Source: Dysgonomonas sp. UBA5412 (GTDB lineage Bacteria; Bacteroidota; Bacteroidia; Bacteroidales; Dysgonomonadaceae). From it: 64,000 nucleotides of DNA. The DNA lies in the NCBI GenBank assembly GCA_002409595.1, contig DHNQ01000016.1, positions 58,246 to 122,245 of the forward strand, given 5' to 3'. The position numbers and the translations under genes are program-made. Shown here piece by piece: positions 9,358 to 17,368 of this stretch (positions are counted from its first letter, which is position 1; each line of letters starts with the position of its first letter). The notes under the pieces are model-generated. The model did no database searches, had not been told where the DNA came from, and saw only the letters and a program-made list of their open reading frames with translations.

Positions 9358-11337
9358 ATGAAAGAAAATCAAAGAGTGCAGTTTAGTGCATTGGGAGTTG
9401 TACTGGCAATCGGTATCGTATTCGGAGACATAGGTACATCTCCTCTATACGTAATGAGAGCAATCCTTAACGCGCTTCCTGCAGGACAATTATCTCGCCC
9501 CGACTATGTGTTGGGTGCTGTATCTTGTGTTATATGGACACTCACGATACAAACAACCCTCAAATATGTAATCATCACCTTACGAGCCGACAATAAAGGT
9601 GAAGGGGGTATTCTTTCATTATATGCTCTCATCCGCCAGAAATATCGCTGGGCTTATATTCTCGCCGGACTAGGAGCTGCAACATTACTCGCCGATGGTA
9701 TTATCACACCTGCAATGACCGTCATGTCTGCCGTAGAAGGATTAAACGTTATAGCACCACATATACCCGTCATCCCTGTGACAATAGCTATTGTTCTGGT
9801 ATTATTTCTTGTACAACCATTCGGGACAGGATCTTTAGGTAAATATTTTGGTCCACTTATGATACTATGGTTCGCTATGATGGCAGTAATAGGAGTCAGT
9901 CAAATATTAAATGACTTCAGTGTTTTCAGAGCATTCAATCCATTATATGCAATTCGTTTCCTGATAGAAGTTCCGCATACCATGATCATCTTAGGTGCTA
10001 TATTCCTTTGTACAACCGGAGCCGAAGCTCTCTATTCCGATTTAGGGCATTGTGGACTCAAAAACATACGAGTATCTTGGATATATGTAAAACTGGCACT
10101 CATATTAAACTATCTAGGACAAGCAGCATGGCTGATACATACCCCACATGTAACACATGATGTAAACCCATTCTTTGCAATGATGCCCGAATGGTTTGGG
10201 CTAATCGGAGTAATAATGGCAACCGTAGCTGCAATTATAGCCAGTCAGGCATTGATCAGCGGTTCGTTTACAGTGATCAGTGAAGCTATATCACTAAATA
10301 TATGGCCAAACGTAAAAATCCAATATCCATCTAATATAAAGGGACAATTATATATACCGTCCATCAACCATATGATGATGGTACTATGTATAATCATCAT
10401 TCTCACAATGCAATCGTCAATGAAACTGGAAGCTGCATACGGTTTGGCAATCACTCTAAGTATGTTGATGACCAGTATTCTATTGTTCCTCTACTTTATG
10501 AAGAACAATAGACCTCTATGGTTTAGCATACCTCTCACACTCTTCTTTGTTGTGATAGAATTCAGTTTCTTCCTAGCCAATATGCAGAAGTTTGCACATG
10601 GAGGTTTTATACCTATCATTATAGCTGGCGTATTGCTTCTACTGATGTATTCATGGTATAATGGACGCCAGATCAAGCGTCACTACACAGTATATGATCA
10701 GGTAGATGAGAAATACATAAATCAAATAGTAAAGATCAGTCAAGACGAAACTATTCCCAAAACAGCGACTCACCTCGTTTATATAGTAAAGGCAAATAAC
10801 AAGAACTTTCTTGAAAGCAAGATAGCTTATTCGCTATTCAAACGAACTCCAAAACGTGCCGACACATACTGGTTTGTGCGCATAAAGAGGACTGATGATC
10901 CTTATGAATTCAGCTACGAAACAACAGTTTATGTACCTAAGAAGATATTTAGAATTAATATCAGAGCAGGATTTAAACTGGGAATACATACAGATAAATA
11001 TGTGACTCTGATAGCCAACGAATTGGAGCGTCATGGGCTTGTAGACCTCACATCTCGCTATCCATCTATGCAAGATGCATTCGATAAACGTGGCGATTTC
11101 TCATACATGGTAGTAGACCGTATTTTCCGAAATGTACATATGAATCCGTCTCGGCAGATTATATTCGGATGTTACAACATTATAAAGAAGCTGACTACAT
11201 CCGATACTCAAATGTACGATATAGACCCATCTTTGGCGGTCGTAGAAACTGTTCCATTAAGACAATTAGACCATACGGAAGAGCAGCTTAAGGAACTACT
11301 GCAACAATCAGAAAGTGAAGAGCCGTTAGAGGCGTAA
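9358..11337 (+). CDS. kup: KUP family potassium uptake protein
   Basis: Inner-membrane K+ transporter, probably K+/H+ symport. The N-terminus shows the family hallmark GIVFGDIGTSPLYV; about twelve transmembrane helices follow to residue about 440, then a cytoplasmic C-terminal domain of about 210 residues. Length 659 residues, slightly longer than Escherichia coli Kup (622). The frame extends upstream to a TTG at 9322, but that codon overlaps the predicted -7 box, so I take ATG 9358 (MKENQRVQFSALG). No kdp or trk genes are nearby. The last 12 bases overlap the end of the convergent M20 gene, and no terminator separates them. Confidence 0.95.
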   Translation: MKENQRVQFSALGVVLAIGIVFGDIGTSPLYVMRAILNALPAGQLSRPDYVLGAVSCVIWTLTIQTTLKYVIITLRADNKGEGGILSLYALIRQKYRWAYILAGLGAATLLADGIITPAMTVMSAVEGLNVIAPHIPVIPVTIAIVLVLFLVQPFGTGSLGKYFGPLMILWFAMMAVIGVSQILNDFSVFRAFNPLYAIRFLIEVPHTMIILGAIFLCTTGAEALYSDLGHCGLKNIRVSWIYVKLALILNYLGQAAWLIHTPHVTHDVNPFFAMMPEWFGLIGVIMATVAAIIASQALISGSFTVISEAISLNIWPNVKIQYPSNIKGQLYIPSINHMMMVLCIIIILTMQSSMKLEAAYGLAITLSMLMTSILLFLYFMKNNRPLWFSIPLTLFFVVIEFSFFLANMQKFAHGGFIPIIIAGVLLLLMYSWYNGRQIKRHYTVYDQVDEKYINQIVKISQDETIPKTATHLVYIVKANNKNFLESKIAYSLFKRTPKRADTYWFVRIKRTDDPYEFSYETTVYVPKKIFRINIRAGFKLGIHTDKYVTLIANELERHGLVDLTSRYPSMQDAFDKRGDFSYMVVDRIFRNVHMNPSRQIIFGCYNIIKKLTTSDTQMYDIDPSLAVVETVPLRQLDHTEEQLKELLQQSESEEPLEA

Positions 11338-12393
11338 GCCATCGAGCAGCTTGACATAGAGTTCTATGCCTTCTCGGATTTCACTCAGAAGAATATACTC
11401 GTTTGCGGTATGCGAGCGAGCCGAATCTCCGGGTCCCATCTTCAAAGTGGAGAAAGGCATAAATGTCTGGTCTGATAATGTTGGCGAACCATAAGGTTCT
11501 TTCCCTACCATTATAGCACGTTGTACAAAAGGATTTTCTAATGCAATCTTTGACGAATTAAGACGGAAAGATCGAGGTTTGACCTCACAGTCAGTATGTT
11601 CATTTATTACATTAAAAAGCTCCTCGTTGCTATATAATTCGTTGCTGCGCACGTCAACAACAAACTCACACCTATCGGGTACAACATTGTGTTGAGTACC
11701 GGCATTTATCATACTCACAGTCATTTTTACCGGACCGAGCAGATCGCTTACCTTGGGAAAAGTATATGTCCTAAACCATTCTACATCTCGCATAGCTTTA
11801 TATATAGCATTGTCTCCCTCATTGCGGGCAGCATGTCCCGCTCTGCCATAAGAGATACAATCCAAAACCAACAAACCCTTTTCTGCAATGGCAGGATTCA
11901 TCTGAGTAGGTTCTCCTACAATTCCGAATGCAATTTCAGGAAGTAGCGGAACGATAGACTCTGCACCATCTTTGCCGGATACTTCTTCTTCGCAAGAAGC
12001 CAAGAATATAAGATTATAGTCCTGCTTTTTGGATGTAAGCATAAAAAAAGTATGCAGCAAGCAGACAAAACTGGCTCCGGCATCGTTGCTACCCAAGCCA
12101 TATAAGGTATCATCTTCGACCTGAGGTTCGAACGGATCTTTAGTCCATCCCGAAACGGGACGTACTGTATCTATATGAGAGTTTAGCAAAATAGTAGGCT
12201 TCTGATCATCAAAATTCTTACTTTTTATCCAAAAGTTGTTACCCTGACGCTGAGGCTCAAAGCCTGCTTTCCGAATATGGGAAATAATCAATTCTGCCAC
12301 ATTATGTTCTTCTCGACTGAAAGAAGGTGTCTTTATCATGTCTTTCAGCAAATCCACAGCATTGTAATATAAAGCGTCTATATCAAGTTCCAT
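11326..12393 (-). CDS. M20 family metallo-deacylase (ArgE/DapE-like)
   Basis: Zinc-dependent amidohydrolase of 355 residues. Metal and catalytic residues are visible: His73 and Asp75 in LNSHIDTV, bridging Asp104 (LGSNDAGA), Glu135 and Glu136 (SCEEE), and a C-terminal metal His in SHTANEY. The lid/dimerisation domain is residues about 165-275. Bacteroidota homologues act in arginine synthesis, removing acetyl or succinyl groups from ornithine or citrulline; which substrate applies here is not decidable from the sequence. No arg gene is adjacent, so it stands alone. Its upstream region carries element A of a four-copy repeat that overlaps the only promoter-like sequence, about 27 bases of leader before the ATG. 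Confidence 0.85.
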   Translation of the reverse strand: MELDIDALYYNAVDLLKDMIKTPSFSREEHNVAELIISHIRKAGFEPQRQGNNFWIKSKNFDDQKPTILLNSHIDTVRPVSGWTKDPFEPQVEDDTLYGLGSNDAGASFVCLLHTFFMLTSKKQDYNLIFLASCEEEVSGKDGAESIVPLLPEIAFGIVGEPTQMNPAIAEKGLLVLDCISYGRAGHAARNEGDNAIYKAMRDVEWFRTYTFPKVSDLLGPVKMTVSMINAGTQHNVVPDRCEFVVDVRSNELYSNEELFNVINEHTDCEVKPRSFRLNSSKIALENPFVQRAIMVGKEPYGSPTLSDQTFMPFSTLKMGPGDSARSHTANEYILLSEIREGIELYVKLLDGLRL

Positions 12394-12409
12394 AATAGCA
12401 TTCTCGTTA

Positions 12410-12447
12410 TTTTAACTAAAAGGTTACAAAGTTGTACACTTTTTACC
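12410..12447 (-). promoter_or_regulatory. Four-copy upstream element, copy A (M20 gene)
   Basis: Read toward the M20 gene: GTACAACTTTGT, four bases, then TTTTAGTTAAAAT. The CAACTTTG at 12427-12434 resembles the -7 consensus with one mismatch, and no other -7 match is present. It is also centred on a dyad (12418-12443): AAAAG-N3-ACAA-N2-TTGT-N3-CTTTT. Copies B, C and D are at 29539, 63684 and 57083. Confidence 0.65.
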
Positions 12448-12518
12448 TGTTTTTGCAATTTCATCTTATTCTTATGAAATAAAACATTTCGAAGATAAGA
12501 ATCTAATATATAGATAAA

Positions 12519-13199
12519 TCATACAGATTGAGATGATTGTACGATCAGCTCTCCTATCTTCAGATCCAAAGGTGTTGTAATCTTGATATTTGTCACCTCA
12601 CCTTGTACCAAATGTATATTCTCGCCCATTGCCTCAACCACAGAGGCATCGTCAGTAAATGTATCCTTAAACTCAGTCTGATATGCTTTCTTCAATAACT
12701 CTGCACTAAAAACCTGAGGAGTCTGAACCAAGCGAATTTTAGACCGATCTATAATCCTGCTTCGCTCATCGTTCAGCATCTCTCTCAAACTATCCGTAGA
12801 ATTAATAACGGGAATGACTGCTCCATAATGAGTTGCACTATCGAAGCACCGTGCAATCATTTGAGTTGAAGCAAAAGGGCGCACGCCATCTTGTACGGCA
12901 ACAATTCCTTCATCGACAAAGGACAATCCGTTTTTTACCGAATGAAAGCGAGTCTCTCCGCCCGTAGCGATTGTATGCGCTATATCAAACTTATATTCGG
13001 CACAAAGGCTTTCCCAATAAGAACGATGAGAGAGAGGAAGCACGAGAATAATATTAATTTGATTGTCGTAATCAAAAAAGTTTTGAATCGTATGCATCAG
13101 CACCGGCAATCCTCCAATAGGTATAAACTGTTTAGGCAAGTCACTACCCATGCGTAGCCCTTTACCTCCGGCAACTATAACAACATGTTTTCTGCTCAT
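12519..13199 (-). CDS. ispD: 2-C-methyl-D-erythritol 4-phosphate cytidylyltransferase
   Basis: Transfers CMP from CTP to methylerythritol phosphate in the MEP isoprenoid pathway; cytoplasmic. The 226-residue protein has the nucleotidyltransferase motif VAGGKGLRMGSDLPKQF with its catalytic Arg and Lys, the AVQDGVRPF segment and the conserved second lysine region (VTNIKITTPLDL). Last gene of the S8 protease-xseA-WG-xseB-ispD operon: its ATG overlaps the xseB stop in an ATGA, implying coupled translation. Confidence 0.94.
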   Translation of the reverse strand: MSRKHVVIVAGGKGLRMGSDLPKQFIPIGGLPVLMHTIQNFFDYDNQINIILVLPLSHRSYWESLCAEYKFDIAHTIATGGETRFHSVKNGLSFVDEGIVAVQDGVRPFASTQMIARCFDSATHYGAVIPVINSTDSLREMLNDERSRIIDRSKIRLVQTPQVFSAELLKKAYQTEFKDTFTDDASVVEAMGENIHLVQGEVTNIKITTPLDLKIGELIVQSSQSV

Positions 13200-13393
13200 T
13201 CTATTTTTTCGAGTATCTTTTGAATTTCCACATTGGTCTTTTGCAATTTATCTTTGCAAAATTTAATCAGATTAGCTGCTTTTTTCACCTCTTCGAGAAG
13301 AATATCTACATCTAATTCATCATTTTCGATGCGAAGCATAATATCTTGTAGCTCTTGCATCGCCTCGCCGTATGTTTGTTCTTTCTTTGCCAT
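13196..13393 (-). CDS. xseB: Exodeoxyribonuclease VII small subunit
   Basis: Small, helical subunit that binds several copies per XseA and is needed for nuclease activity on single-stranded DNA. At 65 residues with TYGEAMQELQDIMLRIEN near the N-terminus and ANLIKFCKDKLQ in the second helix, it matches the XseB family in length and pattern. It begins 2 bases after the WG-repeat gene and overlaps ispD by 4 bases. Unusually it is not next to xseA: the WG-repeat gene lies between them. Confidence 0.9.
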   Translation of the reverse strand: MAKKEQTYGEAMQELQDIMLRIENDELDVDILLEEVKKAANLIKFCKDKLQKTNVEIQKILEKIE

Positions 13394-13395
13394 AT

Positions 13396-14448
13396 CTAAA
13401 ATAATTTACTTATCAATAGCCCTATAAGTCCGAGAACAACAAGGGCAAAGAATCCGATTTTTATCTTTTCCACAATTGTATATTCTCTGGTCATAGTAAA
13501 TCTGACCTCGTTCTTTTTATCAATATAATATCCTTTACGACCGCCTGCTCGAACAAAGGCTAAACCATTGGAAAAGGGGTTTGCAACAGTATACTGAAAC
13601 GGGATCACTATATTGTTATTTTTATCTATAAATCCCCATTTACCGCCCGACTTAGCAGCAGCAAGTCCTTCTGTAAAGTCAAATAAGGAATCATAAGTGA
13701 ACGGAATTGCAATATTGCCTTCTTTATTCAGGAATCCATATTTACCATCCAATGAAGCATATGCCAAACCGTCTGAAAAGCCGGATATATCTTCGTAGAT
13801 AAAGGGAATAATCTCATTGCCGGCTCTGTCTATTGCTCCGTATTTATCATTTATCATATAGGTATATAATCCGTCCTGGAAGTTAGATATTTCCTGATTA
13901 TTATACACCGGCAGAGTCAAAATTTCATTGCCCGATTGGTCGATAAAAAAGCTTTTTTCATCTTTCGACACAATGGCTATTCCATCACTAAATATTTGGA
14001 CATCGTCATATTTCGGTAATACAACCATTGCTCCCGACTTGTCGATAAACCCTGCGCCTTCTGCGGTATAAACGCCACAAAGACCTTCTGAAAATCCGGT
14101 TATTTCGAGATAAGTGCAAGGAATGACCAATTCGCCCGATTTATTTATAAACCCCCATTTACCTTCGGCATCCATTACTCCGGCAAGCCCTTCCCGAAAT
14201 GGATCTGCACTATCGTAGTCAATATGGATAACCTTGTCTCCCGATTTGCTGATAAATGATTTTCGTTTGTCTTTTTCAACATAAGCTAACCCTTCACTAA
14301 AGGGATAGGCGTAATTGTATATGCAGGGTATTACCAATTCTCCTTCTGTATTAGCATATCCTATTCCGGATTGACAACCAATCTGCACCATGCCATCTTC
14401 GAAATTGAAAGGAAAAAAAAATGATATCTCTCTCTTCTTTTGGTTCAT
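13396..14448 (-). CDS. WG-repeat protein with C-terminal membrane anchor
   Basis: 350 residues of unknown function. Residues about 20-315 form roughly seven or eight WG-type repeats of about 40 residues, each with variants of GLA, KWGFIDK(S/N)G and IVIPFxY (for example KWGFINKSGELVIP and KYGFLNKEGNIAIP). The C-terminus holds one hydrophobic helix (GFFALVVLGLIGLLISKLF) ending the protein, and no signal peptide is seen, so it is probably tail-anchored with the repeats in the cytoplasm. The ATG overlaps the xseA stop by 4 bases and the stop lies 2 bases before xseB, so it must be made together with both exonuclease VII subunits. Any role in that enzyme is inference only. Confidence 0.85.
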   Translation of the reverse strand: MNQKKREISFFFPFNFEDGMVQIGCQSGIGYANTEGELVIPCIYNYAYPFSEGLAYVEKDKRKSFISKSGDKVIHIDYDSADPFREGLAGVMDAEGKWGFINKSGELVIPCTYLEITGFSEGLCGVYTAEGAGFIDKSGAMVVLPKYDDVQIFSDGIAIVSKDEKSFFIDQSGNEILTLPVYNNQEISNFQDGLYTYMINDKYGAIDRAGNEIIPFIYEDISGFSDGLAYASLDGKYGFLNKEGNIAIPFTYDSLFDFTEGLAAAKSGGKWGFIDKNNNIVIPFQYTVANPFSNGLAFVRAGGRKGYYIDKKNEVRFTMTREYTIVEKIKIGFFALVVLGLIGLLISKLF

Positions 14449-15812
14449 TTTACTATCGAATCTGTTTCACCATCAGCAAAACGGGTTGTTATTCTATCGC
14501 CCGGCTTCAAGTCTCTACTTTGTTTTATTACTTGGTCGCCTTTCATTGTCAGAGTATATCCTTTTCTCAGAATACTATCAGGCGAAGACAATTCTATATG
14601 TTTCTCTATTGTATCGAGCTTGATTTGCTGATCCTTCAATATTTGTTTAGTCCTCCGTCGTAGGCTCTCTTCGATTTGGGAGAATATATTTTCGTGATCT
14701 TTTACAGTCTGTTGTATCTTACGTTTCAGGGCATCCTCTATTTGTAAAAAAGCATTACGATTTTCTTTATCAACTCGTTGTAAACCTTTTTCCAATACAT
14801 TTTTTGCGGAAGACAACACTGTTTGCTGTTCTCTATACCAAGCTTTAAGAACTAACGTATTCTTGGTTTCAAAAACATTAAGCCTTGCATTTTCGATCTG
14901 TATTCGCTGTGAAACCAGACTTACAATATCTTGTGAAATATCGGCAAGACCGGAAGCTGCCTCAGCCATATTATTAATCAGAAATTCGGCGACAGCAGTC
15001 GGTGTTTTGGCTCTGGTATGAGCTACTATATCCACAACAGTTTCGTCGCGTTCGTGCCCTATACCGGTAATAATGGGCAAAGGGAATTGTGCACAACTGG
15101 CAGCAAGCAGGTAAGAATCGAAACAACTGAGATCGGATGTTGCTCCTCCACCACGGATAATAACAACAATATCGAAGCAGTCTTGATACTGATAAATGCG
15201 TTCTAAAGCAGAAATTATGGAATCTTCCGACCTATCTCCCTGCATAATGGCAGGAAATAACTTTGTATAGAATACAAAACCAAAAGCATTGCGATGCAGT
15301 TGGTCGAGAAAGTCTTCATATCCGGCTGCCGTAGGTGAAGATATAATTGCAATACGATTTACAGGAACGGGCAGTTCTAACTCTTTATTGAGATATAGTA
15401 CACCATCCGCTTCTAATTGTTTGAGTATAGCGGCACGATTGAGAGCCTGATCGCCCAGAGTATAACTAGGGTCTATATCGTTAACGGTAAGGCTTAGCCC
15501 ATATAGTTCGTGAAACTCTACACTCACCAACACAAGCACTTTGAGTCCCGAAGCAAAACTTTGCTTTGTAGCATTTTCGAAATAAGCGCGCAGCAAATGA
15601 AAAGTATTTGCCCATATCATGCCTCGTGCCTTAGCTACTAAGTTTTTTCCAGATTGATCTTTTTCTATAAATTCAAGGTAACAGTGTCCGTTCTGATTAA
15701 CACGCACGTCGCTCATCTCGGCACGAATCCATATCTGTTCGGGAAGGCTTTCGTTAAGAACCCTTCTGATCAGATTATTTAATTCATAGAGTGAGATGGC
15801 AGCACTATTCAT
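14445..15812 (-). CDS. xseA: Exodeoxyribonuclease VII large subunit
   Basis: Catalytic subunit of ExoVII, which degrades single-stranded DNA to oligonucleotides in repair. The 455-residue protein has an N-terminal OB-fold (IWIRAEMSDVRVNQNGHCYLEF), a catalytic domain with ISSPTAAGYEDF, VVIIRGGGATSDL and the GIGHERDETVVD motif, then a long coiled coil (about 280-400) and a C-terminal DRITTRFADG segment. It overlaps the S8 protease gene upstream by 8 bases and the WG-repeat gene downstream by 4. Confidence 0.96.
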   Translation of the reverse strand: MNSAAISLYELNNLIRRVLNESLPEQIWIRAEMSDVRVNQNGHCYLEFIEKDQSGKNLVAKARGMIWANTFHLLRAYFENATKQSFASGLKVLVLVSVEFHELYGLSLTVNDIDPSYTLGDQALNRAAILKQLEADGVLYLNKELELPVPVNRIAIISSPTAAGYEDFLDQLHRNAFGFVFYTKLFPAIMQGDRSEDSIISALERIYQYQDCFDIVVIIRGGGATSDLSCFDSYLLAASCAQFPLPIITGIGHERDETVVDIVAHTRAKTPTAVAEFLINNMAEAASGLADISQDIVSLVSQRIQIENARLNVFETKNTLVLKAWYREQQTVLSSAKNVLEKGLQRVDKENRNAFLQIEDALKRKIQQTVKDHENIFSQIEESLRRRTKQILKDQQIKLDTIEKHIELSSPDSILRKGYTLTMKGDQVIKQSRDLKPGDRITTRFADGETDSIVK

Positions 15813-17238
15813 TCTTTAATTTCCGAGTTTTTTTATCTGAAGTTGCGTTTTTCAATTTTTCTTTCTGTGCAATAAGTCCCTGTCCCAATTTAAGAGCTAA
15901 CTCCATATTTGGAATGCCATAACCATAATCTTTGTCAGGAGTATCATAATTATCTGACGCGCCTCGCACAATAGCTAATATTTCTATATTAGTAAGGCTC
16001 GGCAATGCTTGCCACAGACAAGCTACCATACCACACATAATAGGTGACGAAAAGGATGTTCCTGATTTACGATCTACAAGCCCTTTATCATCTACAACAA
16101 TAGACCCTGCGCCTAAAGCCATAACATCGGGTTTTACACGCAAGTCGGCAGTAAAACCTCTGGAGCTAAACGGTGCAATAATGGAATCTCTTTGGATTGC
16201 CCCCACAGTCAATACATTGAAAGCATCGGAAGGAGGTGTTATTTTCTCCCATTCCGAACCGCCTGAGTTACCTCCACTAATTACGACCAACAATCCTTTT
16301 TGAGTGGCTCGGTTTGCAGCTCTGGTAATAAAAGCAGTTCTGCCATCAAGATCATCGTGAGTATAACTCGTAGCCGGACTATCAAAATTATTATAGCCTA
16401 AAGACGTATTTACGACTGATACTCCAACGCTGTCTGCATATTCCATTGCTGCCGTCCAATAATCTTCCTCGATAGGAAATTCGGATCGGGGATCTTCTGA
16501 TCCTAACAACCAAAAGCTAGCTTCGGGTGCAGTACCGATAAATTGCATTGGCTTGTTTGTACCTATACAGGATAAAACATTCAATCCATGCTGATTAGCA
16601 TTGCTAAACATATCTTCATTCTGGTAGACAAATCCTTTTACACCTTTTATATCTAGGTTATTAAGTAATTCGATTTCGTTCAGATGATTGAATCCGGCAT
16701 CAATAATTGCAATATCCATACCTTTTCCTTTAAATCCTGCTTCATGCAAAATTTGTCCGTTATTTGGCTTTATATTATCAATTGCTCTACCATAATCATT
16801 GCCAAAGGCGATTACTTCTGAGGCTGGGTAGTTCTTAACACTATCCACCTTTGGCTCATCCGCAAGAGCCTTGCCTTTCCAGACAAACAGTACATCGGAA
16901 ACAAACGGAAGTGCTTTAAAGTCTTCAACCATCGCACTATCACTACAATGTACGGCAACTGTACCCAACCATCTACTTTTGGCTACAATAACACCTCCTA
17001 AGTCTTCTATCTTTTTCAGATAGGTTTCTGAAATAGGAAAATCAGTTGAATCTACACTCAGACTTTGATTATGTCTGCGTTCTATGGCTTTGAGTGAAAG
17101 AAATTCTTCAGGGCGGTCGATCGAATAGGATGTCTGTCCTTTATCTTTTAGGGTTAAACGAAACTTATAGTTATAATCTTGTGAGAATAATGAGATTGTG
17201 AGGATAAGTAGTCCTAATAACAGAGCATTTTTTTTCAT
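15805..17238 (-). CDS. Secreted subtilisin-like serine protease (S8)
   Basis: Exported serine endopeptidase, 477 residues. A signal peptide covers the first 19 or so residues (KKNALLLGLLILTISLFSQ). Residues about 25-130 look like an inhibitor-type propeptide; the S8 domain follows with Asp180 (AIIDAG), His217 (NQHGLN), oxyanion Asn324 (SGGNSGG) and Ser395 (SGTSFSSP). The C-terminus ends in a lysine-rich tail and shows no type IX secretion domain, so the periplasm is the likely site. First gene of the operon that continues into xseA (8-base overlap). A -7 box lies just upstream. Confidence 0.92.
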   Translation of the reverse strand: MKKNALLLGLLILTISLFSQDYNYKFRLTLKDKGQTSYSIDRPEEFLSLKAIERRHNQSLSVDSTDFPISETYLKKIEDLGGVIVAKSRWLGTVAVHCSDSAMVEDFKALPFVSDVLFVWKGKALADEPKVDSVKNYPASEVIAFGNDYGRAIDNIKPNNGQILHEAGFKGKGMDIAIIDAGFNHLNEIELLNNLDIKGVKGFVYQNEDMFSNANQHGLNVLSCIGTNKPMQFIGTAPEASFWLLGSEDPRSEFPIEEDYWTAAMEYADSVGVSVVNTSLGYNNFDSPATSYTHDDLDGRTAFITRAANRATQKGLLVVISGGNSGGSEWEKITPPSDAFNVLTVGAIQRDSIIAPFSSRGFTADLRVKPDVMALGAGSIVVDDKGLVDRKSGTSFSSPIMCGMVACLWQALPSLTNIEILAIVRGASDNYDTPDKDYGYGIPNMELALKLGQGLIAQKEKLKNATSDKKTRKLKNE

Positions 17239-17255
17239 ATTCGATTCATTTTATA

Positions 17256-17263
17256 CAAAAGTA
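17256..17263 (-). promoter_or_regulatory. Predicted -7 element for the S8 protease-xseA-WG-xseB-ispD operon
   Basis: Minus strand TACTTTTG, a full match to TAnnTTTG, 17 bases before the protease ATG; the leader would be only about 10 bases. Confidence 0.55.
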
Positions 17264-17284
17264 AAGATAATACTCTTAATTATA

Positions 17285-17331
17285 AAACAAAAAAAGCGAA
17301 GTCTTACACTCCAAAGGGGGGTAGACTTCGC
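17285..17331 (-). terminator. Intrinsic terminator after the TonB-dependent receptor
   Basis: Nine-bp GC-containing stem (17296-17304 with 17323-17331) followed on the minus strand by TTTTTTTG. It separates the receptor gene from the S8 protease operon. Confidence 0.85.
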
Positions 17332-17368
17332 GATATATTTTGATTGATACTATCTTTATACTTAACTC

